A stretch of 64,000 bases of DNA from Struthio camelus (Eukaryota; Chordata; Aves; Struthioniformes; Struthionidae), in NCBI RefSeq assembly GCF_040807025.1, contig NC_090981.1:7948501-8012500 (forward strand). Direction: 5' to 3'. A model generated the notes under the pieces. It had not been told where the DNA came from, did not search any database, and saw only the letters and a program-made list of their open reading frames with translations. The position numbers and the translations under genes were made by a program. Positions 48,540 to 63,393 of this stretch are shown piece after piece (position 1 is the stretch's first letter; each line of letters begins with the position of its first letter).

Positions 48540-51500
48540 TGAAAGGGGCATCGTATTGGCTTTGAATTAGCATTTCTCATGTGCAAAGTGTACCCATTGA
48601 TGAAAGCCAGCAGAAATGAGTCAGCCAGTGAGGTAAGATACTGAGCAAAGGATTGATGGATATTTCCTTTTTTAAAAAAAACTAACTTTCACTCTTTCAG
48701 AGTTGGACCTTCTCTTTCACTTCCCTCTTCTGGCACAGTTTACTCTTCCACCTCAGTCTATATACTTATGGATACATTTTGATACAGCTACTTTAAAACT
48801 TGAGATCAAACTGTTTCTGATATACTTGTTTCACTTTTTTCTCTGATCAGGAAATTCTGAATATAGTCAGTTACATAACTCAAAGAATTTAAGGTTTAAA
48901 TCCTCTTTTTTATTGCTAAATTTTTTTAAGTTGTTTTTTTCTCTGTTGCACAAGAGTGCCTCTTTATTTACTGTAGGAAAGATTCCACAAGTTGGACTTA
49001 ATAGAATCATCCCCATGTGCAGTTGCACATGGATTATTATTTTTAGTGTTCTCATGCAAATTTGTTATTTTTAAGAGGACTAGCTAATTCCTTTTCAAAC
49101 AAAACTTGGGTTCTGAAGCATCTTTGGAGTAGTTTTTATCTAAATAGCTAGTTGAAAGATACTCATCTTGTTTCTCATTTTGTAGTAGTAGTAAGGGCTT
49201 TGTGGTTTACTAGATAGCAACCACTGTGCTTAGCCCAGTATTATATATGAACGTAATCTGACTGAAACCAAACATGTTGGATACACATTTGGGATTGTAA
49301 ACGCACCCACCCAGAAGTGGTCTTTTCCTGTTTGTTTGACCTGGAGGGAAAATACCAGGCAGTTAGCAGTTTTACAGTGCGCAGCTGTGGACTACAGCAA
49401 CACTAGGAGAAAACCCTCTCAATTCATTCTGAGTTGATTTCTGCATGCTCGTGGTTGTTCTGAGGGACAGCGAGGGTGCAAGTGGAAGACTGAGGCAAAG
49501 TTCAATACAAGAGAGAAGTGACTGACTAGTTCTTAACACCCTCAAACTTCAGAGACTGCAGCTATTCAGACCAAGTGACTGATTGGAGCTGTAAAAATAT
49601 TTAGTCACTATGAAAATTAAAGAAATGGCACCCTCTTGTGGTACTGTCATTTTTAATGAAGTCTTCATATTTTCCCAATATGCTGTTTTACAAGAAAAGA
49701 GTGTTTCTAATATTAAATGCTCACTTTTTTCAGACAACAAACCTAAAGAACTCAGGATGTAACAGTGATGGGAAAGCAGCTGCATTCCATCACAGAACAG
49801 AGGATTAAGCAGAAGATTCAATTTCAGTCCCTCATAACTAAAAGAAATCGGGCAACATTTTCAAGTAGGAGGAGCTAAAAAGCTAGACTCTGTCTGCCTA
49901 GCAAAACCCTTTCTTTCAGATCTGTGTATTTATATATGCTCACAAATTGGCTGGCACTAACAGGAAATTGTGCTCAAAACTTAAAAATTGCTCCTCTCTT
50001 GTTCATAAAGGCACCTTGGTTTGGAAGGCTCTCTTTTCTAAACAAAATAGTACATTCTTACTTACAGACTCTTCATACTTTATTCCTTCAAATTCCAGTT
50101 CAAATGATGATGGGAGGAAAAGACAACAAATCAACCATTTAAATAATATGCCATTAACATTATGAATGACAGGTGCAGATTTTGCTATTGTAATTCAATA
50201 CTTTAACCTGTTATATCCTCTCTGTGCTTAAAGGTCATAATATCCACTTACATACTTCCATTAGAAGACAACACCTCTGTGCTTTGATTTTATAACCTCC
50301 ACAATAGCCAGAAGGTATCGGTACATTTTTGTTGCACCTAAAGCTAGTTTAATGTTGCTGAGTTAACGTTCATGAGAACCTTGCATCTCTAAGAAATGGC
50401 AGCTGACAAATGACTGAACACAGTAAAATGTTAAAAATATACCTATTTTTTAATAGAACCCTGATCTGAAGATAAGGCCAAAAGTATCTTTCCTTTTTCC
50501 CCTCATAATTGCAGAACAAGAGAGTTTGCCTCCACCTCTTTCAATCTCGGAGTATCACAGATACAGCCAAAAAATAGCAAAACCTCCCTTCTCAACAAAA
50601 AAAAACAAGTAGCAGCCAGGAAACCATTACTCTCCATGGGAAGCATAGGAAAATCATCTGTGCAAGACAGCTTTCCCTCCAAACTCCTCCTGCTTGTGTA
50701 ATTAGCAGGACCCAGCTATCCTAATTCACTATTTTGTAAGTTTTTGGCACAGCGTCACAGCTCCAAACCTTACAACGCTTGCAATGCCGCAGTGGCTTGC
50801 AGGAATGGTCAGCGTTTTTCCCACTACAGGAAAAAGCCTGCTCGGCTGCTGCAACCCTGCTCACATGCGAGGCTGCAGGAACACACAAATTGCTTGAAAG
50901 AATACGTGAACTTGCATTTCCCAGGGCCATCAGTGGATCCCACCAGCTCTACAATTTGAGAGAGTCCAGAGACTGCATATAGAAGATTATTATCAACTTA
51001 ATCTCTGTTAAACAGTCTTACCCGCTAATCTGAAAGATCATTGTCTTTCAGCACTTTTCCTGCTTGTTTATCATGGAGGAGGAAAAAAAAAATTCCAAAC
51101 GCTAGCTTCACACAAATAGCTCTGCTGAATTTAATGGGACTGTGCATATATACATTGGAAGGAAAAGATCCCAGAACACGATATACATAAGTTTCATTCA
51201 CCTGCCCAAGCACATTCCTGCAACATTTGGTTTACTTACATGTTTCTTTTTAAAATGAACTTGCGTTGTATTAGGAACATCTTGTTGCAATTCAGATTAG
51301 TCAGGCAGGTTATTTATATTTATTTCAAGTTCTTCTGAGGCAAGTTTTCCATCCATATTTCAAAATACAGTTAACTAGTAAAGATCCCAAAAACTAAGGA
51401 GGAAACATCTGGAGTTAGAAATTGCTTTTCCTACCTTGCCATGAGCACAATACAAGTTAGTATCTACAGAAGATACATGCACCATACCCCTCAAGAATAT

Positions 51501-53439
51501 GTGCTGAGCACAGTTTGTAACATGCTGTGTAAATGCTGTACCTACTACAAGAAATGTTTACAAAGGAGTAAACATTTCACAATGCTATACTGAGGAAATT
51601 AAAAATAAAATGGCATTTTCCAATAACATTAGCGATTCACAGATTAAACATGGGAAGGGTAGAGTCTAACTCGAGCTGCACAGAGTAGCTATATAGGCAA
51701 AGGAACAGACCCAACTGCCTGCCATCTCAGCTCTAAACTGAGGTGGCTATTTTACTATGCAGACACCCCATCAAGAAGAGAATTAGCTAGACTAGACTAT
51801 TTACAAAACTAGCCATCTTGTTGGCAAATTCCCAATGGTACTTACTAGGGTTTGATGTGAATTTACAAGATTTTAAATCTTTTAAGTGGCAAAAGAAGTG
51901 AACTCTTCCATCACTTTCAACTTTTGACTTTTGGGTTTCTTGAGTGGGTGTGTGGGTGTTTTTCTTTTTGCAATAGTTACTATTACTTTCTTTAGCAGTA
52001 GTGTGATGACCTAAGGACCCAGACAAGGCGGTTTTGTAGATAGCCCTATGAGATCATTTAGTCCAGTGTAGGGGGAAAAGAGCGAAGCAGGGAAATAAGA
52101 CAACAAGCTTCAGGCACACATGCCCTTCTTCTGGTATTTGAAGTCTGCTGCTTGCATTTTGGACAAGTCATCTAACTGCTCAGAGTTAACTATAAGATCA
52201 CTTCTGAAGGAAAAGGTAGATGGGACTTCCAGCAGAGAATTTTAAAGGAAAGCAGAAGGGGCAGTGAGTATCTGCTCAGAGAGAGCGAGCAAACAACAGA
52301 AGGTTCTAATATGCCATTAAACCAACAAGTGTGACCTAGCTTTTATTACTAAAGAGGCAATAAAAGTTTATCCCTACCTACAGAAGTTATTCCACCTACT
52401 ACCAGTTTTAACATTACAGTGATGAACTGGATGTTGTCTCAAAAGGATGTTTATGTAAGCTAGATTCGGGGTTTCAATAGCTTGGTACAGTTTGGTAAAA
52501 ATCACTCCCTTTCCCCACTTCACCCTTGGGTCTTTCATTTGACAGTGGCCTTTTTAGAAATTATGAGTTTTATTCTTAAAAGGACCTGCCTTATGAATGA
52601 CTAGAGGTCTCACTTTTTAAAGCAAGGTCCTTATAAAACATCAAGTCAGGTTAGTTACTCTGAAGAGCCTAACAGTAATTGTGAAAATAGCTCTGAAAAG
52701 GCAATTATTCTACAGAAACTACTTGCTATCACTTCCCTATCATAACCTTGTACTCAGTGCAACAAATGTCACCTACCTAAACAGAAGTCACTGTGAAGGT
52801 ATGATCCCTTGCAGGTTTACTATCATTGGTCAAGAAACAAAAGTAATAATAATTTCCCACCCAAACTATACATATTGTAAAAGGCTTTGATCATATAAAA
52901 CTTAACCTACCAGGAGATTCTATGATGTTGACTGATTTTTGTTTGTTTAATAAATACTGTGCTGCTGTATCTATGAGACTTTGATCCAGAGGCAGAGGCC
53001 TGCCAACCAAGAGATTGTCATGAACTTTTCCCAGTACTGCGCATCAGCACTGCCAAAGTAGGAGACAAGGTTACTGGACAGTAAACACTTCTGTGAGAAG
53101 AATACAACACAGTTACTCCCTGCAAAATCTGCATGCTTGGCTTTGCCAAGAGTTTTAACAATTGCACTGTATGTAAAAGACAATTGCATGCTCAATATCT
53201 TCCTTTATATCCCAACATAAAATTTTGCTTCATTTAACCAATTAACAACTTTGAGTCAGGACTGGTAAATTTAAACCATTTGCAAGCAATGTTTTTTAGA
53301 GTAAATTGAATTTATATTTGTACCATCAAAAGAAGATTGTTCACATGAACTGTTTAATGCAATACAGGAATTAAATCAGAATGTTCACAACTACACTGAC
53401 AAAGACCAAAGAAGGCAGATGCTATTCACTAATACACAC
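48540..53439. other. intergenic sequence between IDNK and UBQLN1 3' ends
   Basis: About 4.9 kb of AT-rich sequence. No gene, RNA gene, CR1 or LTR was recognised. The two flanking genes point towards each other, so this interval holds only their 3' ends. Confidence 0.6.
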
Positions 53440-53449
53440 AGCAGAATGC

Positions 53450-53455
53450 TTTATT
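53450..53455 (-). terminator. UBQLN1: candidate polyadenylation signal of UBQLN1
   Basis: AATAAA on the minus strand, followed by GCATTCTGCTGTGTGTATT, which supplies a cleavage region and a GU-rich element. A second AATAAA at 53685-53690 could give a shorter 3' UTR. Confidence 0.5.
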
Positions 53456-54711
53456 TCATTACCTCCACTTTATGTAAATTAATGGCCTTCAATATTGTAT
53501 GCCCCTTCCTCTCTCCCCTCCAATTTATAATTCAAGTATTGCTTACTAATCTTAGCCCAAAGTCTGTAAATATTCCCAGAACTTGCAGAGAGAGGCCAAC
53601 CATTAATTTGGTCAGTCATCTTGAATGCCAGATAATCATCAACTGCAAACACAGAGACAAGATGCTTAAAGATTTTTTAATTCATTTATTATCTGTGCAC
53701 AAGAGAAGTAGCTACCAATAAAAACTCAAAAGATATACAGTATTTTTTTACATGGTGGTTAAAAGTAATTAGAATATCACATGACAATGAGTGAAAGTAA
53801 TGCTTCCAATTACAAATCATAATACGTGTTAGAATCTCAATGGAACAAGCCAAAAAGCCTTAGAAGCAGTTTCAGAGCATGAGGCAGTGCTCCTTTAATT
53901 TGCACAAAGATTAAGGTAATTTACAGTTAATCTTTGTGAATATTGAGACAATGTTACAATGCAAGTTTCTGTACAGTTAGATGTAAAGAGATAACCAGAA
54001 CAGTAATTCTAGTATATTTTAAATGAACTTGCCTAAGCATTTTTGCTGAGATGTTTACCAAAGATGCTGGAAGATTCTACACTGAAAACATGTCTTACAA
54101 CTTTTTTTTCCCCCTGGCTTTTTTTGGTTACTTATAATTTCATTCTATTGCAATGTGTAAATTTCTAGAAATGAGCTGTCTCCGTTGTATATATTGTGTT
54201 TATACTTTATACAGATAAAAGCAAAAATGGTAGATTACTCAAGTGGTATAAATCTTACAGCATTTTGCTAGCAAAAAAATACATGCCGAAGTCACAATAA
54301 GCAGTATCGGTACCCACAAATTATAGCTTCAATTAATTTGTTTCCTTTTTAATTTGTATTCTACATAAATTACTATTGATGGCTAATGTTTTAGCAGTAA
54401 ATAAATTGGACAGTTTTAGGTCAGACAAAATCTGCTCACCCAATTGTGAAAGCTGATAGTTTCAAACCAAAAAAACCCCACACAAATAATGCAGAACAAA
54501 GAGAAGTGTAATGCATGCAACAACTGCATGAAAATGCATTGATTCCCACTGTTTGAAGAAAACTACTGCATTCCACCTTAAATTGCATCGGACTGATTTT
54601 AGTTATAACAAGACAATCCCAAGAGTCAAAATGAAATAAAGCAAGTATTTTAAAGATTTAAGAGCTGTTATCAAAAATAAATTACATTTTTTTCAAGTTA
54701 AAGAAACACTG
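53450..54711 (-). other. UBQLN1: UBQLN1 3' UTR (end tentative)
   Basis: Downstream of the stop codon the minus strand has two AATAAA signals, at 53685-53690 and 53450-53455. The second is followed after about ten bases by TGTGTGTATT, a good GU-rich downstream element, so it is preferred as the main site. The 3' UTR would be about 1.25 kb. Confidence 0.5.
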
Positions 54712-54867
<156 letters not shown>

Positions 54868-54870
54868 CTA

Positions 54871-56548
54871 AGAAGAAAAATGTCAAGCTATAAAGGCACA
54901 ATACACATTTGGCAAAGTACAGGATTTAAACATAGTTGGTTCTGCACCACACCCTGTCTTTACTAATTTCTGAATACATCATTTTTAAGTTTTCAAAACT
55001 AGACTATGACAAATTCAATTCGCAACTGAATTACTGAGCAAGTCAGACTAGCCTCAAATTTTAAGAGTATCTACACTTACGTGACATTTTTGAACTACAG
55101 GAAGTGTTGCTTGTTTGACAACAAAAAGAAACAAACTTAATTTAATGAGGTAAACGTGTCCTGAGAACAGTTTCTTAAAGATGTGCATAGATCATTTTTG
55201 AAAATGAAAGAGTTTAGTAATATGAGACAGCAGGATTTTGATGATCTCTCTGTTGGCAACAGTGAACGTGGCAGGCTATTTTTTTCTTGGCATAAAAATT
55301 ACCTCTTTTATAATGATCCAAGTATTTGTTGACCTAAATTTACCAGAATTCTAGTTGTTAGAAAGCTTCAGCCTAAGGCAAACCGACAGCTGTGCTTTAT
55401 GGGTTGACCCTGCTCATATACATAAACTGATGGCAAAATTCTCAATGATTTCAGTGGTATGAACTTCAATTCATAGGGATTTTTGAAACAGGACAGTTGC
55501 ATTACATTTTAGGTATACAGGGTTGGAGTAATACTCAGAAGCCACTTTTTGGAAAACAAAAATCAATGAGACAATTTACATATCAACACAAGACTTTTGC
55601 AGCTACTACTAATTTTCGTTTTGTTCTACTTCAGCAGTTTCATACGTTGAGAAATTCCTACCAGTATTTAAAATCTGCATACCCTTCCAAATTAATACGA
55701 TGTAAAGATATCAACTGAAATTAAAACACTACTCTCCCACCAGCATCTTCTACCAAGCAAAACTAAACAGAACACTGAATATGTACTGTAAGATTCAGCA
55801 AGATCAAAAGTGAAAAATCTAAGGGAATATGGTTTCCCACAGCTACACTGACCACCACAGTCTTGTGGTTAGCTAAATAATAATAAAATTATTTTCCTCT
55901 TAGATCAGCAAACTGAACTGACTCACCCTGTGGCAACAGAGGAGGTAAGAGCAGGACTGCACCTTTCACCAGTAGTCTACCATGACACTGGCTATGTATC
56001 ACAGTGCAAGGGTGCTGTTTCATGCAGCTCCAATGAGATACCTCTCCACTGTTAGGAGCATGCCCCCTTTAAATCTGCTCTTGCTCCCCATCCTACAACC
56101 ACTTGCAAAGCTGCCACCTTTGCTGGACGTCTGAAGCCCTCTGGAAAGCCTGAACCCCCACTCAGGACGTTAACACAAGGTACTGCGTGGCCTGGACCTG
56201 CAGGATTGTCAGGTAACATCCTGCAAATTCAGTCTCCAAATAACCTGAGTGTGGCTATCCTGAAGCGTGGGACAGAGGCTTAGTCAAAGCTACAGAGTAA
56301 GAGCCAGCAATGCAGACACAAAACACAGATAAAGGCATTCAGTATGCTTAAGCTCTTAAGGGTATATAACAATCAACTGTTCAGAGGACACTTTTACTCA
56401 AGTTTGATGTTTTTCCAGCATTTCTTTGCACAACTACAACACTTTTGAGCCTCCTCTGTTCTCCTTTGGACAGAAGTATTCAGCAAGCTCTCTCTTCAAC
56501 TCCCCCCAGTACACCCTCCTCTCCCTAAAGTATAGTGATCTACTTTAC
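54871..56548 (-). other. UBQLN1: UBQLN1 intron 10
   Basis: AT-rich intron with no recognised repeat or RNA gene. Confidence 0.85.
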
Positions 56549-56717
56549 CTGAGCACTTGCACCAGCAAGCGCCTGCAACATTTGCTGGACAAACTGCTGG
56601 TGACCAGGTTCAGCAGCTCCTGATGCTGGACTTGTATTTTCACTATGAACAGAACTAGGGACAGTGGACCCTGTAGGAGCTCCAGTGCTTCCCAATCCAC
56701 CTAAACCAGGATTAAAC
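56549..56717 (-). CDS. UBQLN1: UBQLN1 exon 10
   Basis: It encodes FNPGLGGLGSTGAPTG, a serine/proline-containing linker, and EPGHQQFVQQMLQALAG. The linker differs from human while the last part is conserved. The exon starts in the middle of a valine codon (GT from the previous exon plus G) and ends with CAG before GTAAAG. Confidence 0.94.
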
Positions 56718-57049
56718 CTGCACAAATGTAAGAAAGAGAAATATATCATTTTAATAATAAAAAAACACTTAACTGTAATGTCTCTTCCCATATCTTTAAT
56801 TATAGAGTAAAAATCTTGTCAAATAAATGTAGGAGTGGATGACAAAGACCATGTATCACTTTTTAAAAGTGCTTTGCAGACAAAAAACATGACAGATTCT
56901 AAAACAAGTTTAGTGAAACTAAAAAATTCATGAGGAACAGTCTGTAAAACTGGATAAACCTCTACATATAAAAAGAAAAGGCAAAAAGCTGAAAGAACAA
57001 CATAACACAAGAGAAAAGTTCTTGTCTAAATTTGTATGACAAATTCTTA

Positions 57050-57166
<117 letters not shown>

Positions 57167-59529
57167 CTAGGAACAGGAGAGAAATCCATAACTGAATGAT
57201 ATTTAGTGTTAAAAATTAACTTTGAATGTCTGTATATTTTATATAATATGATATGCTTCCAGAACTTGCCATTTCTCAACTTTCTTTTTCAACATTTACA
57301 TGAAATCCTTCCAATATTTTTCTTTTTTTGAGAAAACTTTCACAGGAGGTGATCAATGAGCTCTCTGGGCTGGAACAAAGCCTTTCAAATAAGGAGTACA
57401 TAAGGAAAAGTATTTTTCATTACCTCTTCTAGTAGGCTTTATCATCTTCCAAAGTCATAGGAGTGTATTAGTCCATTGTAATTCTAAAATTAGTCTCCTA
57501 TATCATACTACTGGTAAGCCACAAGGCTGAATACAAATGAAACTTAATTAACAGATATCTAAGAAAGTTATAAAACATTTCTTTTTCCTAGCCAAGTTCA
57601 AGCCACAGCTGCCTATTTGTGAGTTTGTGCATCTGTTCATATCTATAGTGCCATCACAGCCTACAGACATATACGCAAACACTTTACAAAATATACTAAC
57701 AAGCAGATGTGTAATATTCAAGAACCATCACTCTATTGCAACTTCAACTAAAAATTGGTGTTCACATCCACAGGCAATTTAAAAAGAAAATCCTTCTGAT
57801 TTTGAAATTAAATGTCCAGAAACTGGACTATTTTAGATATGAAACCCAAACTAATGGCCTTTGCTCACCTCTGCTTAGAGAGGCCACACATAAGTGAAAA
57901 GTTATTTGTTTCAGTCACAAGTGAAGCAGTCTTGGTAGCCTGGCAGCCAGACCTGCTTCAAATAACAGACAGGCTGATTAATCTTAGCAGCCTTCACTTG
58001 GCTAGACCAAATTCCTTCCAAATTCTGCAGCAAACACATTTTTGATTCACAAAGAACTGCACAGATTAAACTTCCTCTGCTGCAAAATAGAAGTGCAGAA
58101 TAGGGCACAAAGAACAAATGTTGACTCTGTTGTGGAATATGGGTGTGTAACGAGACTTAAGCACAGCAAGTTTTTAGTACTCTCAATTTGTCTCTTGGAT
58201 TTTTATCTTCCTGATAGATAGAAGTCAGAAGAGAGTAACTAAATCTATAGCTGGTGAAGTTCATCCAAGTTATTAGAGAATGAAAACATTTTAGGTTTTC
58301 TGAAGTAAGTTGCTGTGATTACTTTAAGAAAGTGATCTTTAAGCCATGACTTACTGTCTGATATTTGGAGTTGTTTTACAGAAAACTGTGACCCAACAAT
58401 TCTCTGAGCACTTTGGTGACTTGGATCTTATCTCTGTTAACATTATTCATTCTAGCTGTAGAGTAGCAGCAATTCTTAGTAAAATTTTATGTAAAAGGAA
58501 CACAGAGCAGTTCACAGATAAACCCTAAAATGATACTGATGGAAAGAGATACCCAAAGGAAACAAAGGATTTCTGCTGCCTCTTCATGGTATGCTAATTA
58601 GCACTGATTCACAGATTTCAAAACACAAATTTGGTATTAGCTCCTCAGATACTACTGAGTCATTACAAAGCAGCATCACTATGAAATGCTACAGCCATTC
58701 ACCTGGTTAAAACAATTTAAACAGTTTGTTCTGAACATTAAACTTGCTACTGTAATGTATGTTAATAAATTATTTATTTTACTCATAATACTGCCTACCT
58801 GGAATGAGATCTGGGCAACATTTACTCTGACTTGCAAGGCCTGCCTAAAGATGGAACTCCTGTACTGGATTATATTTTCAATTCCTAAAAATCTTGCTTA
58901 CTTCTATGTAGAGGACACAGTCCTATTATATACACTGTGATAGCCAAGATCAAGCATATACCCAGGCTGCAACTGCATTGGTATTAAGAGAGGAATCTGG
59001 TGGTATGACAATCTTTACAGGCAGATAACTTCAGAACCCACTCCACTTCTTTTGAGTTAGCTCGTGATTTGCTGCTTTCAGGTCATACTGTAAAGTCTCT
59101 TTACCTAAAAACTTAGGTAGGGTGGAGGAGGTATGAGAAAAGCACAGTAAAAGTTGATTTTAGTAGTGGGAAAAGTACTGATCTTTTTATTTAATTTGCA
59201 AAACAAATCACGTAGCAAAGAGGTGCTCTCTGACTGGTGCTCTGTAAGAACAAGTCACTCCTCCTAAACAAAGAAGCAAGAGCAAATCAAAGCAGTTGTG
59301 CTAGCTACAGCCAAAAACATTCACTAAAAGTCAGGTTTAACTTTTCAAAGGAAGAGAGAGATGAATCAAGAACTTATTTATTAAGGGACAATCCAACTTG
59401 GTGTCTGAAGCTATTGAGAATATATGTAACAGAATCTAGTTTTTAGCCAAATCAAGGAAAGACATCAATTTATTGCAAAAATTGCTTATTGAATTGCAGA
59501 CATTAACAACAGCTAGTATCACATCTTAC
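57167..59529 (-). other. UBQLN1: UBQLN1 intron 8
   Basis: A 2.4-kb intron without recognised features. Confidence 0.85.
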
Positions 59530-59613
59530 TTGCTGAAGAAAAGTAGGAAGATGTTGTCTCATTTGGTCCTGAAGTTGAGGATTTCCAGCAAATAAAGGGT
59601 TATTCAGCATCAT
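59530..59613 (-). CDS. UBQLN1: UBQLN1 exon 8 (84 bp, in-frame cassette)
   Basis: The exon encodes [20 protein letters not shown] and HLPTFLQQ, 28 residues of the C-terminal STI1 region. Both borders are in phase 0, so skipping keeps the frame. In human, transcript variant 2 of UBQLN1 lacks the same 28 residues. The acceptor is CCCATAG and the donor CAA followed by GTAAG. Confidence 0.95.
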
Positions 59614-60595
59614 CTATGGGACAAAAATATTTAACTTCAGAGATCAAGCAGGAAAACATTAGAGTGGATTTAAGACAATTATTTACCACACACACATCAT
59701 ACAGAACAAGATAATCGTCTATGAAACTAACCTCACAGAATAATTATCTCCTACTTCTCCTTTGTCCAGGACTCGTTATAAACCACCAGCCTGAAGACTG
59801 ACAGAATTGATTGATCCCTCTACCATCACGACTACTTTAAAAAAAAGTTTATTTTAAGTGAATGCTGTGCTAGATCCTTGCCAAGGCAACCTCATTTATG
59901 TTACAAGAAAATTCTTTTCTGGTCAGCCTCCACTACAGATGATAGTGAGAGCTTCCCTGTAAACATCATCTGCAAGAAGTCAGGTATACTTTCCAACAAA
60001 GTGTTTAATATACAAAAGATAATGTTTTTCTCAGTTCAAGATTTGACTCTGGATATTATTGCTGTAAGTAAAATTGGAAAGCACTTCTATGATACTATTC
60101 ATAAAACAGAGCTAAGTATCAGCACTTTTCTAGCGAGCAAGGGTCACAAATGAGAAATGAAAGCCAGATTAACACCTAGATACAGCACCAACTCCTTCCA
60201 CTCCACCTCTTCTCCCAAGTTACTTTGGATATTTACTTACTAGCAGATCTACCTTAATTTATGATCAAAGCATAACTAGCTCTTATACTAGGTCACAAGT
60301 TTAGGGCTGTACAAAATATACAGACTTACAAGTTATTTCAGAAGAATGCCCAGCATGACGTCAAACTACAAATTGAAGAAGCTTACGGCAACAGACTGTT
60401 AAAAGTAACTAGGCAATAATTTCAATGAGCTAGGCATTTATGTACTTTAAAAATTGGACCATTCACAACAAACAAGTGATTGTTGAGATATTGGCAGAAT
60501 TACTCTATAGTGAAAATACAACTGTATCATAGATTAAACTCCCTTTTTTCCCCATTTTAATGCATACAACTCATTGCTACACCTAATGCATTTAC
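59614..60595 (-). other. UBQLN1: UBQLN1 intron 7
   Basis: A 1-kb intron without recognised features. Confidence 0.85.
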
Positions 60596-60738
60596 CTGTA
60601 CTGCAAGATCAGGATTCTGGCTTAATGATTGCATCATGCTTCTCATGTATGGTGCAGACAACATGTTCTGCATAAGTTGTGGATTTTCTGTTATCTGCTG
60701 TAACAAGCTCTGCATTCCTGGTGTGTTGAACATACCAG
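60596..60738 (-). CDS. UBQLN1: UBQLN1 exon 7
   Basis: It encodes [20 protein letters not shown] and [19 protein letters not shown], ending SQNPDLAVQ. This is the first half of the C-terminal STI1 region, a chaperone-type binding site for hydrophobic segments. It is almost identical to human. The acceptor is T-rich and ends TTAAG. Confidence 0.96.
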
Positions 60739-61222
60739 CTTAAAAAAAAAAAGGCCACTTTAGTAAACATACTGTCTATAATCAAATGAATTAGACTACC
60801 TGAAACTGGGATATAACTATTTGGTTTTTAAGAGTTTCGGCCCCTTAAGTACACCTCAATGTGGCTCTGCTTACACAGATGCATCTGCCCTAGAAACAAG
60901 TTAAGACAGAGAGAGGCTGCATCCAACAAGCAGTCCCACTAAGCATCTACATTATTAGCTGTTTTCATGTTTGGCTCCAAACAGGAAAAACATCATTAAT
61001 CTAGAGATCCTCTAACTTTTTCATTTTAAGTCAGTACACAAGTACTCTTAGTTTATTTTTCATGTTTGTTTTTATACAGAGGATTTTGATATTAGCCAAA
61101 TGTTCTATGAAAGTAAAAAGCAGTAAAAAAACCTTTGAATCAAAATCTCTTTCTAATAAAAGAATCAGTTCAGCAAATTCCTGCATATGTGCAAATCTAT
61201 ACAATTGCAATAACAAACATAC

Positions 61223-61466
61223 CTCCTAGTCCAGGTCCCAAATTTGGCATGGTTGAACTCTGTCCTGTACTGCCAGAGGTGCTATTTCCAACATTACTAC
61301 TGCCACTGCTCTCACCACTGGTGCTGGTACTTGTTGTAGAACTCTGAGAGCTCGACTGAGGAGCCCAGGGATTTGGTAAAGGATCTCTATTTTCTGTACG
61401 AGATGGCTGGCTGTCCCCTCCTGATGATGCATTACTTACTAAAGAAGCAAATGGATTACCTCCAAA
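61223..61466 (-). CDS. UBQLN1: UBQLN1 exon 6 (Ser/Thr-rich linker)
   Basis: It starts [16 protein letters not shown], goes on through [16 protein letters not shown] and then a low-complexity Ser/Thr/Gly stretch, and ends MPNLGPGLG plus one base. The first third is conserved with human; the linker is diverged in sequence but similar in composition. It joins the two STI1 regions. The donor is GGAG followed by GTATGT. Confidence 0.94.
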
Positions 61467-62290
<824 letters not shown>

Positions 62291-63130
62291 CTAAGTAAGT
62301 GGAACATTTAATCTGTATTAATAAGAAATTCATTCTAAAGTGAAAATGTCAGCAGTGGGCAGTATCTCAGTTACTCGGTTACTCGGTCTAACTCGGTTTG
62401 AAATTATGATTAGAGCCAAATCAAGATGTTAGCTTAGCGGGAGTCAACTGAATTTGATATTTAGCCAGTGTTCTGCCACAACTGTTGTTATGCTGGTTGG
62501 GTCAGAAAGCATGACTAAACAGAAAAAGATAACTTGAATGGACCATCCTTTTCTTTCTTCTCTCTTCTCCTTTTCAACACAATATATCCCTACCATTTCT
62601 AACATCAGTATAGCATGCAGATTATAATATGAACTTTAAAAATAAATACTTCAATTTTCAAAAGCCTCCATTTGTTTCTTGATACCCTCTGCCACTTAAG
62701 GCATGCATAGGCATACCTTATGTACCTTGTAACTTTAGTAGCACTCAAAAGTACCCACAGTTAAACAAACTGGAAGGAAATAAGTAGTATTTTGGAGAAT
62801 TATTCCTTTTAGTAAAGTCATTATTGGCTAAACAACAGAAGATTTCAAGTGCACACAGTAGCATCCGATTCTAAATTCAGAAGATGCGGTTACACAGTCT
62901 TCAGTATCTTTCATAACTATGCAGCAGATTTTCTGAATTAGCAGCCTATTTCAGACACTAACAACTGGACATATAAACATCAGTAGCCTACAGGGACCTT
63001 CTATGTATTTTCTAACATGCCTAAATTCTTCTACAATGCTTCAGCATTCATCTAAGCACATCCAATTTTTGCTGTTGTTCACAGTTACAGTATAATCAAA
63101 GGTCATGAACTTAGAGATCTGTCTACATAC
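62291..63130 (-). other. UBQLN1: UBQLN1 intron 4
   Basis: A 0.84-kb intron; nothing recognised. Confidence 0.85.
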
Positions 63131-63393
63131 CTGTCTCATAATATCTGGATTATTCAGCATGTGACTGATTTCTGGATTTCTCTGTATCAGTTGCTGCATT
63201 TGAGGGTTGGCCATAATTAACTGCCTCATCAGGTCAGGATTTGAAAGCATGTTCTGAACAAATGGATTTTCCATTATCTGAACCATCATTTCTGGGTTGG
63301 ACATAAGTTGTCGTTGCATCTGACTTTGCAACTCTGAAAAGTTTGATGTATTTAAGCCCAGGCTACTCAGACCTGCCAAACCTCCAAGGCCAC
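63131..63393 (-). CDS. UBQLN1: UBQLN1 exon 4 (first STI1 region)
   Basis: The exon continues a split glycine codon and reads [20 protein letters not shown], then a methionine-rich helix region including [20 protein letters not shown] and [13 protein letters not shown]. It is the first STI1-type repeat, close to identical to human. The acceptor is CTTAAAG and the donor CAG followed by GTATGT. Confidence 0.96.

Noticed and set aside
61135-61347. Plus-strand open frames overlapping UBQLN1 exon 6 (also 61373-61564 and 62038-62277).
   Set aside because: They are antisense shadows of the conserved UBQLN1 exons.
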